Notes under the pieces: model-generated
Told to the model about the DNA's origin: nothing
Databases searched by the model: none
The model's input: only the letters and a program-made list of their open reading frames with translations
In this document: positions 1 through 8,691 of the stretch, one piece after another
Layout: each line of letters begins with the position of its first letter
Position numbering within the stretch: position 1 is the stretch's first letter
Program-made: the position numbers and the translations under genes
Source: Pseudogracilibacillus auburnensis
GTDB lineage: Bacteria; Bacillota; Bacilli; Bacillales; Amphibacillaceae
DNA length: 64,000 nucleotides
Direction of reading: 5' to 3'
NCBI RefSeq assembly: GCF_003201975.1
Contig: NZ_QJJQ01000014.1
Span: 62,001-126,000 of the forward strand

Positions 1-540
1 AGTAAAAAAGACATTAACTGCGAGTGGTAAGGCAAAAGTTTTCCAAATCATGGACATCCATAGTTGTAAAGCGACTAACGGAAACGCAGCAACCCAGCCC
101 CCGAAAACACTTTTCCAAATAATGGCCATTGGGAAGGCGTCTGTATATCCTTTCATCGTTCCGACCGAGAAAATCGCTACAACATATAACATTTGAATGA
201 CAAAAACAAGTAACAATAGTAACGTATATTTTGCCATAAAGACCTTTCCCCTTGTCACAGGCAAGGTTAATAACTGTTTCCATCCCCCTGCTTGATGTTC
301 ATAGCGGCAAACAAGACTTGCAAATACTCCACTAATTAACGGTAAAAATAGCAATGAATAAGTTAAATTTGAAAACAAAAAGAAAAGTAACCAGTCATTT
401 ACTTCATCATCCCCAATAAATTCAAACCCATCCATCGTTAACCCCATTAAAAAGGTTAGTATTGGGGCAGCTAAAATAATAGCACTAATTTTAGATTTTC
501 GTAATTTAAACCATTCTGATTGCAAAATGGACAAAAACAA
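1..540 (-). CDS. ABC-2 type permease, partial (lantibiotic/bacitracin-resistance type)
   Basis: This is the first 180 codons of a membrane permease whose 3' end lies outside the window. The reading frame opens at TTG 540, directly after the stop of the preceding permease, with AGAAGG about 12 bases upstream. The translation begins MFLSILQSEWFKLRKSK and carries hydrophobic segments typical of the MutE/EpiE/SpaG group of ABC-2 permeases. The segment WKQLLTLPVTRGKVFMAKY is nearly the same as the matching part of the neighbouring permease, so the two are paralogues that probably form the heterodimeric membrane part of one exporter. The role, export of or immunity to a membrane-active peptide antibiotic, is inferred from family and from the adjoining two-component system. 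Confidence 0.8.
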   Translation of the reverse strand, partial: MFLSILQSEWFKLRKSKISAIILAAPILTFLMGLTMDGFEFIGDDEVNDWLLFFLFSNLTYSLLFLPLISGVFASLVCRYEHQAGGWKQLLTLPVTRGKVFMAKYTLLLLLVFVIQMLYVVAIFSVGTMKGYTDAFPMAIIWKSVFGGWVAAFPLVALQLWMSMIWKTFALPLAVNVFFT

Positions 541-1251
541 TTACTTCACATCCCTTCTAACAAAATCGATCATCCCTACTATAAAGAGTAGAAAGCCAAA
601 TCCAAAACCAAGCATGACGATACGTATCGGTTCCTCCCACTCGAGCATGACTGCAGGCCATTTCCAAATTAGCCAATCTGGTAAACTAGCAGATGAGTAC
701 GTTATAATAGTCCCTAAAATACCAGTAGTGATTGGAATTCCTTGATTATTACTTACTGTTGCTATCCATAACTGCAATGCTAAAATTGGCAAAGCTGCAA
801 AATATGGATAAAAGCTGAAAATAATAATATCAGAATACGGAATTTCTTGATCAAAATTAAGATACATGCCATAGCCGAGAGTAAATATTGAAAGTAAAGC
901 CGACGAAACTAATAATAAAAAAGCAAGCACCATAAATTTTGATAAGAATACCGTTTTTTTGGAGATAGGTAATGCTAATAACTGTTTCCAAGCATTTGTT
1001 TCATTTTCCACACTTGCAATGGCAGATGTTACGATAGCGATCCCAAGAACAATTGCTAGTGGGGTAAACGAGTTTACATTTAATAAATAATAGCCCCAAT
1101 CATCTTCACTTTGAGTAAGTAAATACTCTTTTCGCACGCCATAGTTCACCATTTGCAAGGCAATCACACCAAATGGGCCTAAAAAAGCTAAGAACCAAAA
1201 CCCTTTTCGTTTCATTTTTAAAAAATCAGCCATTATTAATTTCCCGATCAT
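541..1251 (-). CDS. ABC-2 type permease (lantibiotic/bacitracin-resistance type)
   Basis: Encodes 236 residues with about six hydrophobic segments, the first near residues 16-36 and the last near 212-230. After the second segment comes NAWKQLLALPISKKTVFLSKF, the conserved cytoplasmic stretch of the MutE/EpiE/BcrB permease group. The start overlaps the stop of the ATPase gene by four bases (ATGA), which is classic translational coupling, and the second permease follows without a gap. With the ATPase it should form an exporter that protects the membrane from peptide antibiotics. The substrate cannot be read from the sequence. Confidence 0.85.
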   Translation of the reverse strand: MIGKLIMADFLKMKRKGFWFLAFLGPFGVIALQMVNYGVRKEYLLTQSEDDWGYYLLNVNSFTPLAIVLGIAIVTSAIASVENETNAWKQLLALPISKKTVFLSKFMVLAFLLLVSSALLSIFTLGYGMYLNFDQEIPYSDIIIFSFYPYFAALPILALQLWIATVSNNQGIPITTGILGTIITYSSASLPDWLIWKWPAVMLEWEEPIRIVMLGFGFGFLLFIVGMIDFVRRDVK

Positions 1252-2159
1252 TTTAAATTTCCCTCCGAAGTCATTTGAAGGAAAATATCTTCCAATGATC
1301 GTTTTTCTTCCTCCACTCGGTAAACAGCATATCCCTCAGCTACAAGTGTTTGAACTGCCTCAGCAACCCCGTCATCCGATTCTTCATGAAGAAAAATGGC
1401 ATCCTGATTATTTTCTGCTTTGATCCCTTTCGCTAATAGAGCACGCCAAGCATTTTCATGGTTATTTACTTTTAATACTATTTTTTGCTTAGCAAGTTTG
1501 CGCATCGCCTCAATAGAATCTTGAAAAATTAATTTTCCTTTCGAAATGATCCCAACACATGTCGCCATTTGGTCAATTTCTGACAGTAAATGACTAGATA
1601 TTAAAACAGTCATTTGATATTCAGTTGGCAATCGTTTAATTAAATGACGCATTTCAATAATACCAGATGGATCAAGTCCATTGGTTGGTTCGTCTAAAAT
1701 TAACAACTTCGGCTCATGCAATAAAGATGCAGCAATTCCTAATCGTTGTTTCATTCCGAGGGAAAATCCTTTCACCCTTTTATTTGCCACCTCTGTTAAC
1801 CGGACTATCTCTAGTACCTCACTTATCCTCTTCTTTGGAACATTCAATATTTTCCTTAATGCTTCCAAATTTTCATTAGCTGTTAAATGTGGATAATAGG
1901 ATGGATTTTCCACTAATGAACCTACTTTACGTAAAACATCTATTTTTTCTTTTTGTACGTCTTTCTTAAAAATTGTTGCACTGCCGGCTGTAGGCTTCAT
2001 TAAACCAAGTAGCATTCGGATTGTCGTCGTTTTCCCCGCACCATTAGGTCCTAAAAATCCGTATATTTCCCCTTTAGGTATTTTCAAATGAAGATCTTCC
2101 ACTGCATATTCCCTTCCAAATCGTTTCGTTAGTTTTTTCGTTTCCACAATATATTCCAT
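1248..2159 (-). CDS. ABC transporter ATP-binding protein (BcrA/EpiF-like)
   Basis: A 303-residue ABC ATPase that powers the exporter made by the two downstream permeases. Walker A GPNGAGKT lies near residues 38-45, the signature FSLGMKQR near 132-139, and Walker B LLILDEPTNGLD near 152-163 with the H-loop SSHLL about 30 residues later. The C-terminal hundred residues are the variable extension usual in BcrA-type ATPases. The start ATG is preceded by GAGGTGAGAA. The gene is first in a three-gene operon and has its own upstream region with repeated TTTTAACC motifs, so control by the adjoining response regulator is likely. Confidence 0.9.
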   Translation of the reverse strand: MEYIVETKKLTKRFGREYAVEDLHLKIPKGEIYGFLGPNGAGKTTTIRMLLGLMKPTAGSATIFKKDVQKEKIDVLRKVGSLVENPSYYPHLTANENLEALRKILNVPKKRISEVLEIVRLTEVANKRVKGFSLGMKQRLGIAASLLHEPKLLILDEPTNGLDPSGIIEMRHLIKRLPTEYQMTVLISSHLLSEIDQMATCVGIISKGKLIFQDSIEAMRKLAKQKIVLKVNNHENAWRALLAKGIKAENNQDAIFLHEESDDGVAEAVQTLVAEGYAVYRVEEEKRSLEDIFLQMTSEGNLK

Positions 2160-2188
2160 TTTCTCACCTCATTATTCATGATAAGATG

Positions 2189-2247
2189 TGAAGGTTAAAA
2201 GTAAGGAATGATGAAGGTTAAAAATGGTTTAAAATATGATAGTTAAA
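2189..2247 (-). promoter_or_regulatory. Repeated TTTTAACC motifs upstream of the ABC operon, candidate response-regulator sites
   Basis: On the minus strand, TTTTAACCTTCA occurs twice without change (2223-2212 and 2200-2189), with variants TTTTAAACC at 2234-2226 and TTTTTAACT just upstream. The GG dinucleotides are 10 and 23 bases apart, close to one and two helical turns. Direct repeats phased like this upstream of an ABC operon are typical OmpR-family response-regulator sites. Binding by the regulator at 3684-4352 is an inference. Confidence 0.5.
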
Positions 2248-2323
2248 AATTTAGCGGCTATGTAAGATGCAGTGTTTCAATTTTTTCACCTCCGCAAACC
2301 ATGATCAAGATGATGCATCATAG

Positions 2324-2362
2324 AAAAAACACATCTAAAATAATCTTTAGATGTGTTTTTTT
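2324..2362 (-). terminator. Rho-independent terminator of the two-component operon
   Basis: Inverted repeat AACACATCTAAA / TTTAGATGTGTT with a six-base loop, flanked by A and T runs on both sides. It overlaps the last codons of the histidine kinase gene and separates it from the ABC operon, so the two units are probably transcribed separately. The structure can work in both directions. Confidence 0.8.
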
Positions 2363-3687
2363 ATTTGAATGGTTGTTCCATTCTCAGTAGATGCTAGTTC
2401 CCACTCTAAATCCAAACCACGAATCATCACGTCGACTATGGATAAACCAATCCCGGCCCCTTTTTCATCGGAATCATGTTTCATCCCTTTTCCGTGATCA
2501 GTCATAACAATTACCTCATATGTTGAAGTCGTATCTATTCGCACTCCGATATATCTTCCGGATTTTGCATGACGCAACACATTTTGAAATAGATTATCTA
2601 AAATTCGCTCCATCCATAATGGATCAACATACCACTCACCTATTTTAACTGAATCTAATTGTATGTCTACTTCAAATTGTTCCTGTTCAAAAAGCGGGTA
2701 CCAAGATGCAAGAGAGGTCCGTAAAAATCGAATCATATCCACTTTCTCTGGGGAATATTTATATTTACTAGCCGTTAATAATGTATAGGAAATTAGATTA
2801 TCCATCAATCCGTCCACACTTTGAATTGAATCTTCCATCACTTGAATAATTTGTCTACCTACTTCGGTTTGATCTTCGTTTTGAAGGATAGACAAATTAG
2901 CTTGTAATTTCGTTAATGGTGTTCGTAAGTCGTGTGATAAATTAGCAATTAACTTTCTCCGTAATTGCTCTTCCTCTTGTTCACGCCTTTTACTCTTTTT
3001 AAGTTCGTCCACCATTTTGTTAAAGGTTAATTCTAGTTGACCAATCTCATCTTGCTTTTTTACATCTATTTGAACAGGAAGATGATCAGTATCACGAATC
3101 TCCATCGCTTCCTGTACATAAATTAACCTTTTTTGTATACTTCTAAAGAATAAAAAGGAGATAGCGATAAATAAAATCAAAATGATAACACCAATACCTA
3201 AAAGAAGATCCCCATATTCTTCATAAAACTCTTTATTCAGCTTATCTCTTGGGATCTCAAAAACGACAAAACCTTCCTTTTCCTCTTTTCCGACAAATGC
3301 AATAACAGTAAACGGATCACTATCATATCGTTCTTTTATAAATCTTGCCGTCGTTGTTGCTGTCCAATTGGATGGAACATTTTCTTCCAGATCAAGTTGT
3401 AATTGTAATGTTCCTTTTTCATTTATCCAAAACATCGAACTGTCGGGATATTGCTCTTTCCATCTTGCAAAAAAGTCATTAATCTTTTTCTGATCATTTT
3501 CTAAATTACTCGCCTGTTCATGCCATTTGTCTTCAATAACAGTAGGCATGAAGTTTTCATTTCTTTCCTTTGCCATTCCTGTATTAAACAATAATGTAGC
3601 TGTTAAGAAGATAATAAATTGAAAAAGAAATAATGCAGTAATAATGATTAACATATATTTTGCTAGTAATGACCTAAAAAACTTCAT
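2347..3687 (-). CDS. Sensor histidine kinase
   Basis: A 446-residue membrane kinase. One membrane segment near residues 10-35, an extracytoplasmic domain of about 125 residues, and a second segment near 160-182 are followed by a HAMP linker. The HisKA motif NLSHDLRTPLT holds the phosphorylated histidine near residue 250. The C-terminal ATPase has the N box around DNLFQNVLRHA and glycine motifs DHGKGMKHD and GAGIGLSIV. The gene overlaps the response regulator by four bases. The large external domain differs from the short loop of BceS-type kinases, so it could sense ligand directly instead of through the transporter. Its place beside an antibiotic-type ABC exporter suggests peptide stress sensing. 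Confidence 0.9.
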   Translation of the reverse strand: MKFFRSLLAKYMLIIITALFLFQFIIFLTATLLFNTGMAKERNENFMPTVIEDKWHEQASNLENDQKKINDFFARWKEQYPDSSMFWINEKGTLQLQLDLEENVPSNWTATTTARFIKERYDSDPFTVIAFVGKEEKEGFVVFEIPRDKLNKEFYEEYGDLLLGIGVIILILFIAISFLFFRSIQKRLIYVQEAMEIRDTDHLPVQIDVKKQDEIGQLELTFNKMVDELKKSKRREQEEEQLRRKLIANLSHDLRTPLTKLQANLSILQNEDQTEVGRQIIQVMEDSIQSVDGLMDNLISYTLLTASKYKYSPEKVDMIRFLRTSLASWYPLFEQEQFEVDIQLDSVKIGEWYVDPLWMERILDNLFQNVLRHAKSGRYIGVRIDTTSTYEVIVMTDHGKGMKHDSDEKGAGIGLSIVDVMIRGLDLEWELASTENGTTIQIKKHI

Positions 3688-4352
3688 TCTTTTAACCGAT
3701 ACCCAATTCCGCGAATCGTCTCAATAATAGTTGGATTTGCTGGGTCCTTTTCTAGTTTTTCTCGTAAGTAACGAATATGAACCATTAACGTCTTATCGTT
3801 CTCAATATACACTTCTTCCCATACACTTTCATATATTTGTTCTTTCGTCAATATTTGATTTGCATGTCTAAATAAATATTGAAAAATGGCATATTGTTTG
3901 CCAGTCAACAGAATTTCTTCCCTTGTTTCTCGATTGACAATTTGAAAGTCTTGCGGATCAATCGTTAAATGCTGTAACTCGATAATTTGATCTTTTTTAT
4001 TAAACCTGCGCAATAATACTTCCACACGAGCAATGAGTTCTTTCGGATGAAATGGTTTTGTCACATAGTCATCTGCAAAACCGAGCCCTTCAATTTTATC
4101 TTCTACCGCTGTTCTTGCGGAAAGCATAAGAATTGGTAGTTTTTGATATTCATTTTTTATTCGTTTCCCAATGGAAAAACCATCAAGCCCCGGCAACATT
4201 ACATCAAGAATGACGATATCCGCCATAGATAAATATTTCTCTACCCCTTCACCAGATAAAAGCCAGGTCACTTTGTATCCTTTTTCAATAAGTTCTTCCT
4301 TCACCCAGTTTCCGATTTCTTTTTCATCTTCTATATATAAAATATGAACCAT
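3684..4352 (-). CDS. OmpR-family response regulator
   Basis: Encodes 222 residues. The receiver domain starts HILYIEDEKE, carries the phospho-acceptor in IVILDVMLPGLDG and the conserved lysine in DYVTKPFHP. The C-terminal winged helix ends with TIRGIGYRLKE. I chose ATG 4352 because GGAGGAAACC stands right before it; a reading-frame extension of 19 residues upstream has no ribosome binding site and does not fit the family. It is the partner of the kinase that starts four bases before its stop, and the likely regulator of the ABC operon at 1-2159. Confidence 0.9.
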   Translation of the reverse strand: MVHILYIEDEKEIGNWVKEELIEKGYKVTWLLSGEGVEKYLSMADIVILDVMLPGLDGFSIGKRIKNEYQKLPILMLSARTAVEDKIEGLGFADDYVTKPFHPKELIARVEVLLRRFNKKDQIIELQHLTIDPQDFQIVNRETREEILLTGKQYAIFQYLFRHANQILTKEQIYESVWEEVYIENDKTLMVHIRYLREKLEKDPANPTIIETIRGIGYRLKE

Positions 4353-4438
4353 TGGTTTCCTCCAAGATATATTACTACTATATATCTTAGCATATGTTCG
4401 TTTATTCAACTGTCTCGTGCGCTAAATTTAAACGAAAT

Positions 4439-5461
4439 TTAAACGAACTTCCATTCAAACCATCTTCCATGTCCATCTGTTTTTCCAATTGTTTTTTTTG
4501 CTTCTCTTCCATTTATAAAACAATCGAGATGAAGTTTCCCATCAAACATATTATTATAAAGGTGAAAAACATCCCGATTCATACCGATTTTTTTAATCAT
4601 ATGTACTAACTTTAATTTTGCGTCTTTGGGGATCTGATTAGCCACATGTGTATGAAAAATACAAATAACGGACGCTTCAGAAATTTTCTCCACCACGTTT
4701 GGGAGTAATGTTATTCCATCTCCTTCAATTAATTGAAGCTGGTTTTCCTTCACATATGTAGCTGCCTTTTCAAACAATTCTCTTCGTTCTTGATGATTTG
4801 GCCAAATTAATGCTTTTAACCAAAGATAATCTTCCGCATCTTTTACATTATTCACATGTAAATCAAATCCGATCCGATCCGTTACAGGTGGGGCTGTTTG
4901 ATGAAATCGTGGTGACTGTTGTGTTATGATCCGAGAAGTAATATGTAATGTAGAATTTACATTGCCGTATACATTTTTATCGCCATATGAATAACTGTAT
5001 TTATCAAAAAGTAATTGTAATCCGGCACTTGTCCCTATTTCAATTAACGCTAACGGCCTTTTAACTTTTTCATACATATAGCAAAATGCAGGATAAAGAT
5101 AGGCACACCTTCTTACCTCATTCGTTTGCACTAATTTTGTTTGGAGGATTTTGATTATTTCTTTATCATATGTTTGGCAAAAATCTTTAAACGGGGTAAA
5201 AATCGTTTCTATTGGTCGAGGATGATCTACTAAGCTACTATAATATTCTCTTAAAATATGCTTTTTCCCTTGAAGCAATAAATAGTGAACAGCACCGAAT
5301 AATAGATTCGGAATTGGTTGACCTGTTTGTGCATACGAACTTAAACGAAGAACCTCCTCATCCTTTGCAATTTGCAAAGATAAAAACTCATACAATTCAC
5401 TCGAACCTTTACATTCATCTGCAAAATGATAAAAACGTTCGGAAAGCTTATGAATGTTCAT
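4439..5461 (-). CDS. DUF2332 family protein
   Basis: A 340-residue soluble protein recognised as DUF2332 from its overall layout: an N-terminal helical part (FYHFADECKGSSELYEFLS), a central glycine-rich segment ALIEIGTSAGLQLLFDKYSY that resembles a nucleotide-fold motif, and VICIFHTHVANQIP near the C-terminus. ATG 5461 follows AAAGGGGAGAATTTGAA, while a 25-codon upstream extension is AT-rich and has no site. The biochemical function of the family is not known to me. It stands alone between the response regulator and a repeat region. Confidence 0.8.
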   Translation of the reverse strand: MNIHKLSERFYHFADECKGSSELYEFLSLQIAKDEEVLRLSSYAQTGQPIPNLLFGAVHYLLLQGKKHILREYYSSLVDHPRPIETIFTPFKDFCQTYDKEIIKILQTKLVQTNEVRRCAYLYPAFCYMYEKVKRPLALIEIGTSAGLQLLFDKYSYSYGDKNVYGNVNSTLHITSRIITQQSPRFHQTAPPVTDRIGFDLHVNNVKDAEDYLWLKALIWPNHQERRELFEKAATYVKENQLQLIEGDGITLLPNVVEKISEASVICIFHTHVANQIPKDAKLKLVHMIKKIGMNRDVFHLYNNMFDGKLHLDCFINGREAKKTIGKTDGHGRWFEWKFV

Positions 5462-5752
5462 TTCAAATTCTCCCCTTTCATATATAATTATCTTAACAAA
5501 TTTGTAAAAATATACAATCACATCATTAGCTACCATCTTCCTGAATCAATTTCATACACACTAATTCCAAGGATAAATCCGAACATGACTCATTGAAGAA
5601 ACCTTATTATTCGTGCATTGTAATTAACACCTAACGTTTCCATTCTAGGTGGTTGACTCCTAGTCGATCAAAAACGGTCACGTCCAAGGATTGTACTAAA
5701 TGTTGTCCCACCGTAAAATTTAGTGACCAACGCCCGGCACTAGTATTTCCTG

Positions 5753-5975
5753 GGACTGCGCATTCGCTCGACCCATCGAAGACCTTTGGGAATGCGCTAA
5801 ATGCTCGTCCCATCAAGACCTTTGGGGCTGTGCTAAATGCTCGTCCCGTCAAGACCTTTGGGAATGCGCTAAATGCTCGTCTCATCAAAAGCTTCGGGGC
5901 TGCGCTAAATGCTCTCTCATCAAAACCTTTGGGAATGCGCTAAATGCTCGTCCCGTCAAGACCTTTGGGGCTGTG
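5753..5975. repeat. 36-bp tandem repeat, six units plus a partial one
   Basis: Units begin at 5753, 5789, 5825, 5861, 5897 and 5932, and a broken one at 5968. Each holds a core like GCTAAATGCTCGTCCC followed by GTCAAGACCTTTG. Units alternate between a GGAATGCG and a GGGCTG(T/C)G beginning, which suggests duplication of a 72-bp double unit. The fifth unit is 35 bp long, so the open frames that cross the array are broken and lack a start site with ribosome binding signal. The array is richer in GC than its surroundings. The rest of 5462-6316 holds no supported gene. Confidence 0.8.
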
Positions 5976-6213
5976 TACCTGTGTACCTGTGCTGACTCGG
6001 TGCAATAAACATTGCGCATCGCGAGAGGAAAAGAACAGATAAGACAAGAAGTTTAGCCTGACGAAGGTTAACCACGCACGCTAAAAAGCATTCATCTAGA
6101 GTGAAAAACAATAACTGTTCTCCGTTGTTCGGATTTTTAACGGAAATATGGAAGGATAAAATTGCTTCTCCGATCTAATTGTTACAAATCTGGCAACTCA
6201 AATTTTGAACAGT

Positions 6214-6231
6214 TTGTGAAACGTTTCACAA
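6214..6231. promoter_or_regulatory. Perfect palindrome TTGTGAAACGTTTCACAA, Fnr- or Rex-type operator
   Basis: The 18-bp palindrome fits both the Fnr/Crp pattern TGTGA-N6-TCACA and the Gram-positive Rex pattern TTGTGAA-N4-TTCACAA. A possible -10 hexamer TATACT lies at 6259-6264 and a small hairpin GTACGA/TCGTAC at 6272-6287 in the presumed leader. The site lies 86 bases before the 67-residue gene. Which of the two redox regulators binds is not decidable by eye. Confidence 0.6.
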
Positions 6232-6316
6232 TTAATGTTATTTACAAACCTGTTCATCTATACTATAGATAGTACGAAAGATCGTACAAAATAATTCTTC
6301 GAAGGGTGTATGAAAA

Positions 6317-6520
6317 ATGAAAGGTACAGCGTTATTAATTAACGAAGATCAATCAGTAACAGTTTTGGAAAATGTGGATCATTCAGTGTACGAAGAGTTA
6401 GCAAATGAAGAAGATTTAGCACATCCGCATTGCACTATTGGCGACAAAGAAGTTGAATTTGATCCGATTTTTTCAGTAGTTTGGCATGAAGAAGCAATTG
6501 ACTGGGATTATGGATATTAA
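6317..6520 (+). CDS. Small acidic protein of unknown function, 67 residues
   Basis: I do not recognise this protein. It has no membrane segment or signal peptide and is strongly acidic, with about 19 Asp/Glu, two His (HPH) and one Cys in the middle, and an aromatic tail ending WDYGY. GAAGGGTG lies eight bases before the ATG and a strong terminator follows, so it is a single-gene unit. The perfect Fnr/Rex-like palindrome upstream suggests expression linked to oxygen or NADH state. Codon usage looks like that of its neighbours. Confidence 0.7.
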   Translation: MKGTALLINEDQSVTVLENVDHSVYEELANEEDLAHPHCTIGDKEVEFDPIFSVVWHEEAIDWDYGY

Positions 6521-6550
6521 AACTTTTTCAAATAAATAGCATATAAATGT

Positions 6551-6597
6551 AAAGCTTGTGGCAGGAAGTTTTTTCATGCTACAAGCTTTTTTTATTT
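6551..6597 (+). terminator. Rho-independent terminator
   Basis: Stem AAAGCTTGT-GGCA / TGC-TACAAGCTTT followed by a long T run. It ends the 67-residue gene and also overlaps the last codons of the convergent gene on the other strand. Confidence 0.85.
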
Positions 6598-7049
6598 TTT
6601 TTCAATTGCTCACTCAGCTCAGCTGTCATTTGCTCAACTAATTCAGGTCTTCCATGAAACTGTGCAGGAGTATTTTGAAATAATTGAATTTGCCACTGAT
6701 CTTCTTCTTTTAGCGCAACAAGTGTATGGTGTGTATTAAGATCAGGATTAATCTCGGTTTGTCCAGATGGTAACATTCCACCAATTGCTCTTAACATTGC
6801 AATTACTGGGCTAAGCACATGCACACTCTTCACTTTTACAATAAAAGGCGGTGTAGGATGATCATTAAAAATCGGAGCAAGATGAGAGAAAATCTCTTCT
6901 TTACCAATTATTTGACTGCCATCAAAGCCAATAAGTTCTCCTTCTTTCCGAAATAAAGTTGCCATTCTATTAGCTTCACGTTTATTCCATGCGTTGATCA
7001 ACCGTATGTATAGCAATTCTACTTCTCTTTTAACTTCTTCTTTTACCAT
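6579..7049 (-). CDS. SgcJ/EcaC family (NTF2/SnoaL-like) protein
   Basis: A 156-residue soluble protein with the SnoaL-like cone fold pattern: an N-terminal helix LLYIRLINAWNKREANRMATLF, then EGELIGFDGSQIIGKEEI, and a C-terminal strand region THHTLVALKEEDQWQIQLFQNTPA. This order is typical of the SgcJ/EcaC (DUF4440-like) group, which have no well-proven reaction. ATG is used after a weak AAAGGATGAAAAAAT site. It seems monocistronic and ends inside a shared terminator. Confidence 0.8.
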   Translation of the reverse strand: MVKEEVKREVELLYIRLINAWNKREANRMATLFRKEGELIGFDGSQIIGKEEIFSHLAPIFNDHPTPPFIVKVKSVHVLSPVIAMLRAIGGMLPSGQTEINPDLNTHHTLVALKEEDQWQIQLFQNTPAQFHGRPELVEQMTAELSEQLKKNKKSL

Positions 7050-7094
7050 ATTTTTTCATCCTTTCGTTCTAATAACTGTTTGATTCTATTAATT

Positions 7095-7472
7095 TTACAT
7101 TGAGTTAATACGGTCATTTTTTGTTTCGGTAGGTCGTCTAACTATACACATACTTCCAGCAATAACGAATAAAACAGTTTGAATAAATGTAGCTCCTAAA
7201 GTTAAGAAAAACATGAAAATGCCCGTTATAAGTAAAGTAATTCCTGCTTTTTGAGGAGTATTTTTTAACATAACTAAAGCAACAACACCTGATAGGAAGC
7301 CTGTTATATGAACTGCAACTACCCCCCATGCAAATGGCGCATTAAATTTTGATGACAAAAATTCTGGAAATTTGAAGCTTAAAAAAAGTAATGTTGGAAT
7401 TAGAAGAATAATAACGAGAAGTTGAAATAATAGCGCAGTAACTCCTAATACTATTTCCGTTGTTCGTTTCAA
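7095..7472 (-). CDS. DUF4064 family membrane protein
   Basis: A 125-residue protein with four hydrophobic segments (about residues 7-30, 47-67, 74-90 and 92-112) and short polar ends, which matches DUF4064. The start has AAGGAGGGAACGCAACTTG before it. Function is not known; members are commonly small integral membrane proteins of Firmicutes. Confidence 0.7.
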   Translation of the reverse strand: MKRTTEIVLGVTALLFQLLVIILLIPTLLFLSFKFPEFLSSKFNAPFAWGVVAVHITGFLSGVVALVMLKNTPQKAGITLLITGIFMFFLTLGATFIQTVLFVIAGSMCIVRRPTETKNDRINSM

Positions 7473-7501
7473 GTTGCGTTCCCTCCTTTCATCTCTTCTC
7501 G

Positions 7502-7533
7502 ATCCTTTTTATCGACCTTTTTGAACACGCACT
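7502..7533 (+). repeat. Isolated end of the 186-bp inverted-repeat element
   Basis: These 32 bases match one end of the element at 11982-12167 (read on the opposite strand) and its flank, with only two differences in the aligned part, and include the terminal CTTTTTGAAC and following ACGCACTA. No matching second end is visible nearby. It is either a deletion remnant of a copy of the element or a shared promoter/terminator motif. Confidence 0.55.
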
Positions 7534-7553
7534 ATCATTACCTTTTCCAATTT

Positions 7554-8077
7554 TTATTTCATCTCTTCTGAAGTAATAACGACGCTAATTGGAAACCCTA
7601 TTGTTTTAATCTGCAATTCATACCCGCTATTCGCTTCTTTCGAGAAACCATAATATTTATGGTTTAAATCGATTGGTACGAAGCAGTAAGATTTTATTTT
7701 TTCCACGAGGCAAATCTAGTTCCAGTAAGAATGCCCGCTTCTGTTATTGCAAATAAATTAAACGAATTATTGGAATAAAGAAATAAGGGGATAAATAACC
7801 AATATAATGCCCAATTTGAAAAGTCAAAAAGGAAAGTCAAAATAAATATAGTAAAAATAAACAGTAGATAGATCCAATGGACAATAAACCTACATTTTTG
7901 GTTAGAATAATTCGGTAGATCTACTATTTTTTCAGGATGATTACGAATTTGTGCTGCTTCCTTTTCTGATGCAGGTAATAGAACATTCTGTTTCATTTTC
8001 AGCAAAAGTGAAACAAGCCTTAAAGCAAAATAAACAATAACAATTAAAAATAAAGCATCCATCCATACTTTCACCAT
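7554..8077 (-). pseudogene. Membrane protein gene split by a one-base frameshift
   Basis: The first part reads from ATG 8077 (GGGGAG five bases before) through two or three membrane segments to ...TGTRFASWKK, then a stop at 7694. Shifting the frame by one base in the A6 run (T6 at 7697-7702) lets reading continue as IKSYCFVPIDLNHKYYGF ... ISVVITSEEMK, ending at 7554. The joined product of about 174 residues looks continuous: membrane anchor followed by a small beta-rich PH-like domain. The lesion may be real or a homopolymer sequencing error. I do not recognise the family with certainty. Confidence 0.65.
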
Positions 8078-8152
8078 GCTTCTCCCCACTTTAAATCACT
8101 TTCTATTTGACTTATACATATTTTAACATGTACACTTCCTTTTCGTAAAAAA

Positions 8153-8193
8153 TTAAAGGCCGAACAATATATGAGTGCTATTCGGTCTTTTGT
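8153..8193. terminator. Stem-loop, possible terminator
   Basis: Inverted repeat AAAGGCCGAACA / TATTCGGTCTTT with a loop of about 16 bases, upstream of the frameshifted membrane gene. No intact gene ends here on either strand, so it may be the leftover of a lost gene. The following 8194-8691 is AT-rich and shows no supported gene. Confidence 0.4.
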
Positions 8194-8691
8194 AGTAATC
8201 CTTCAAAAAGTATTCACAATTGCACGATTAAAAATGCAAAAAGGAGCACCTTCTCATTTTTTTAAAAGGGAGATTTGACTAATGTTCTTTTATTGTAAGT
8301 ATGTTTATAATGAATTATTCTAAAAGCCAATTTTTTTCTGAATTATGAGTAGAACATTAGGCTTTTGTTCATTCCCTAAAGCATCTGATAGTGAAAAAAG
8401 ACGGAATACATTATAAATATAAACCCTAATTTTACACATAAATATTCCATTTCCTTTTCATTCTTGTGGTCTTAAATCTCTCTTTTTTCTATTCGGTGTT
8501 TCTTTTATGTCCTGCATTTACTCCCCTATCAAACCATTCATTCCTTATAAATTTCACCAAAAATCCATTAACTTCATGAGGCAATCTGATTCGTTAACAC
8601 AATAAATTCAATGAAAAAAAGGATCAATCCTTTCTTAGATTGACGCACCTCTTCTTTGAGAATGACTAGCCTTTCATCATTTTCACCTTAT

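Noticed and set aside
14-283. An 89-residue leftward frame with many Cys
   Set aside because: It lies in another frame over the partial ABC permease, whose translation clearly continues to the window edge.
5631-5943. Long open frames on both strands over the 36-bp repeats (KTFGNALNARP units)
   Set aside because: They arise from the repeat length being a multiple of three; the 35-bp unit breaks them and there is no ribosome binding site.
8194-8691. Search for a gene or regulatory RNA in this AT-rich gap
   Set aside because: No frame with start signal, no family similarity and no conserved RNA fold that I could recognise.
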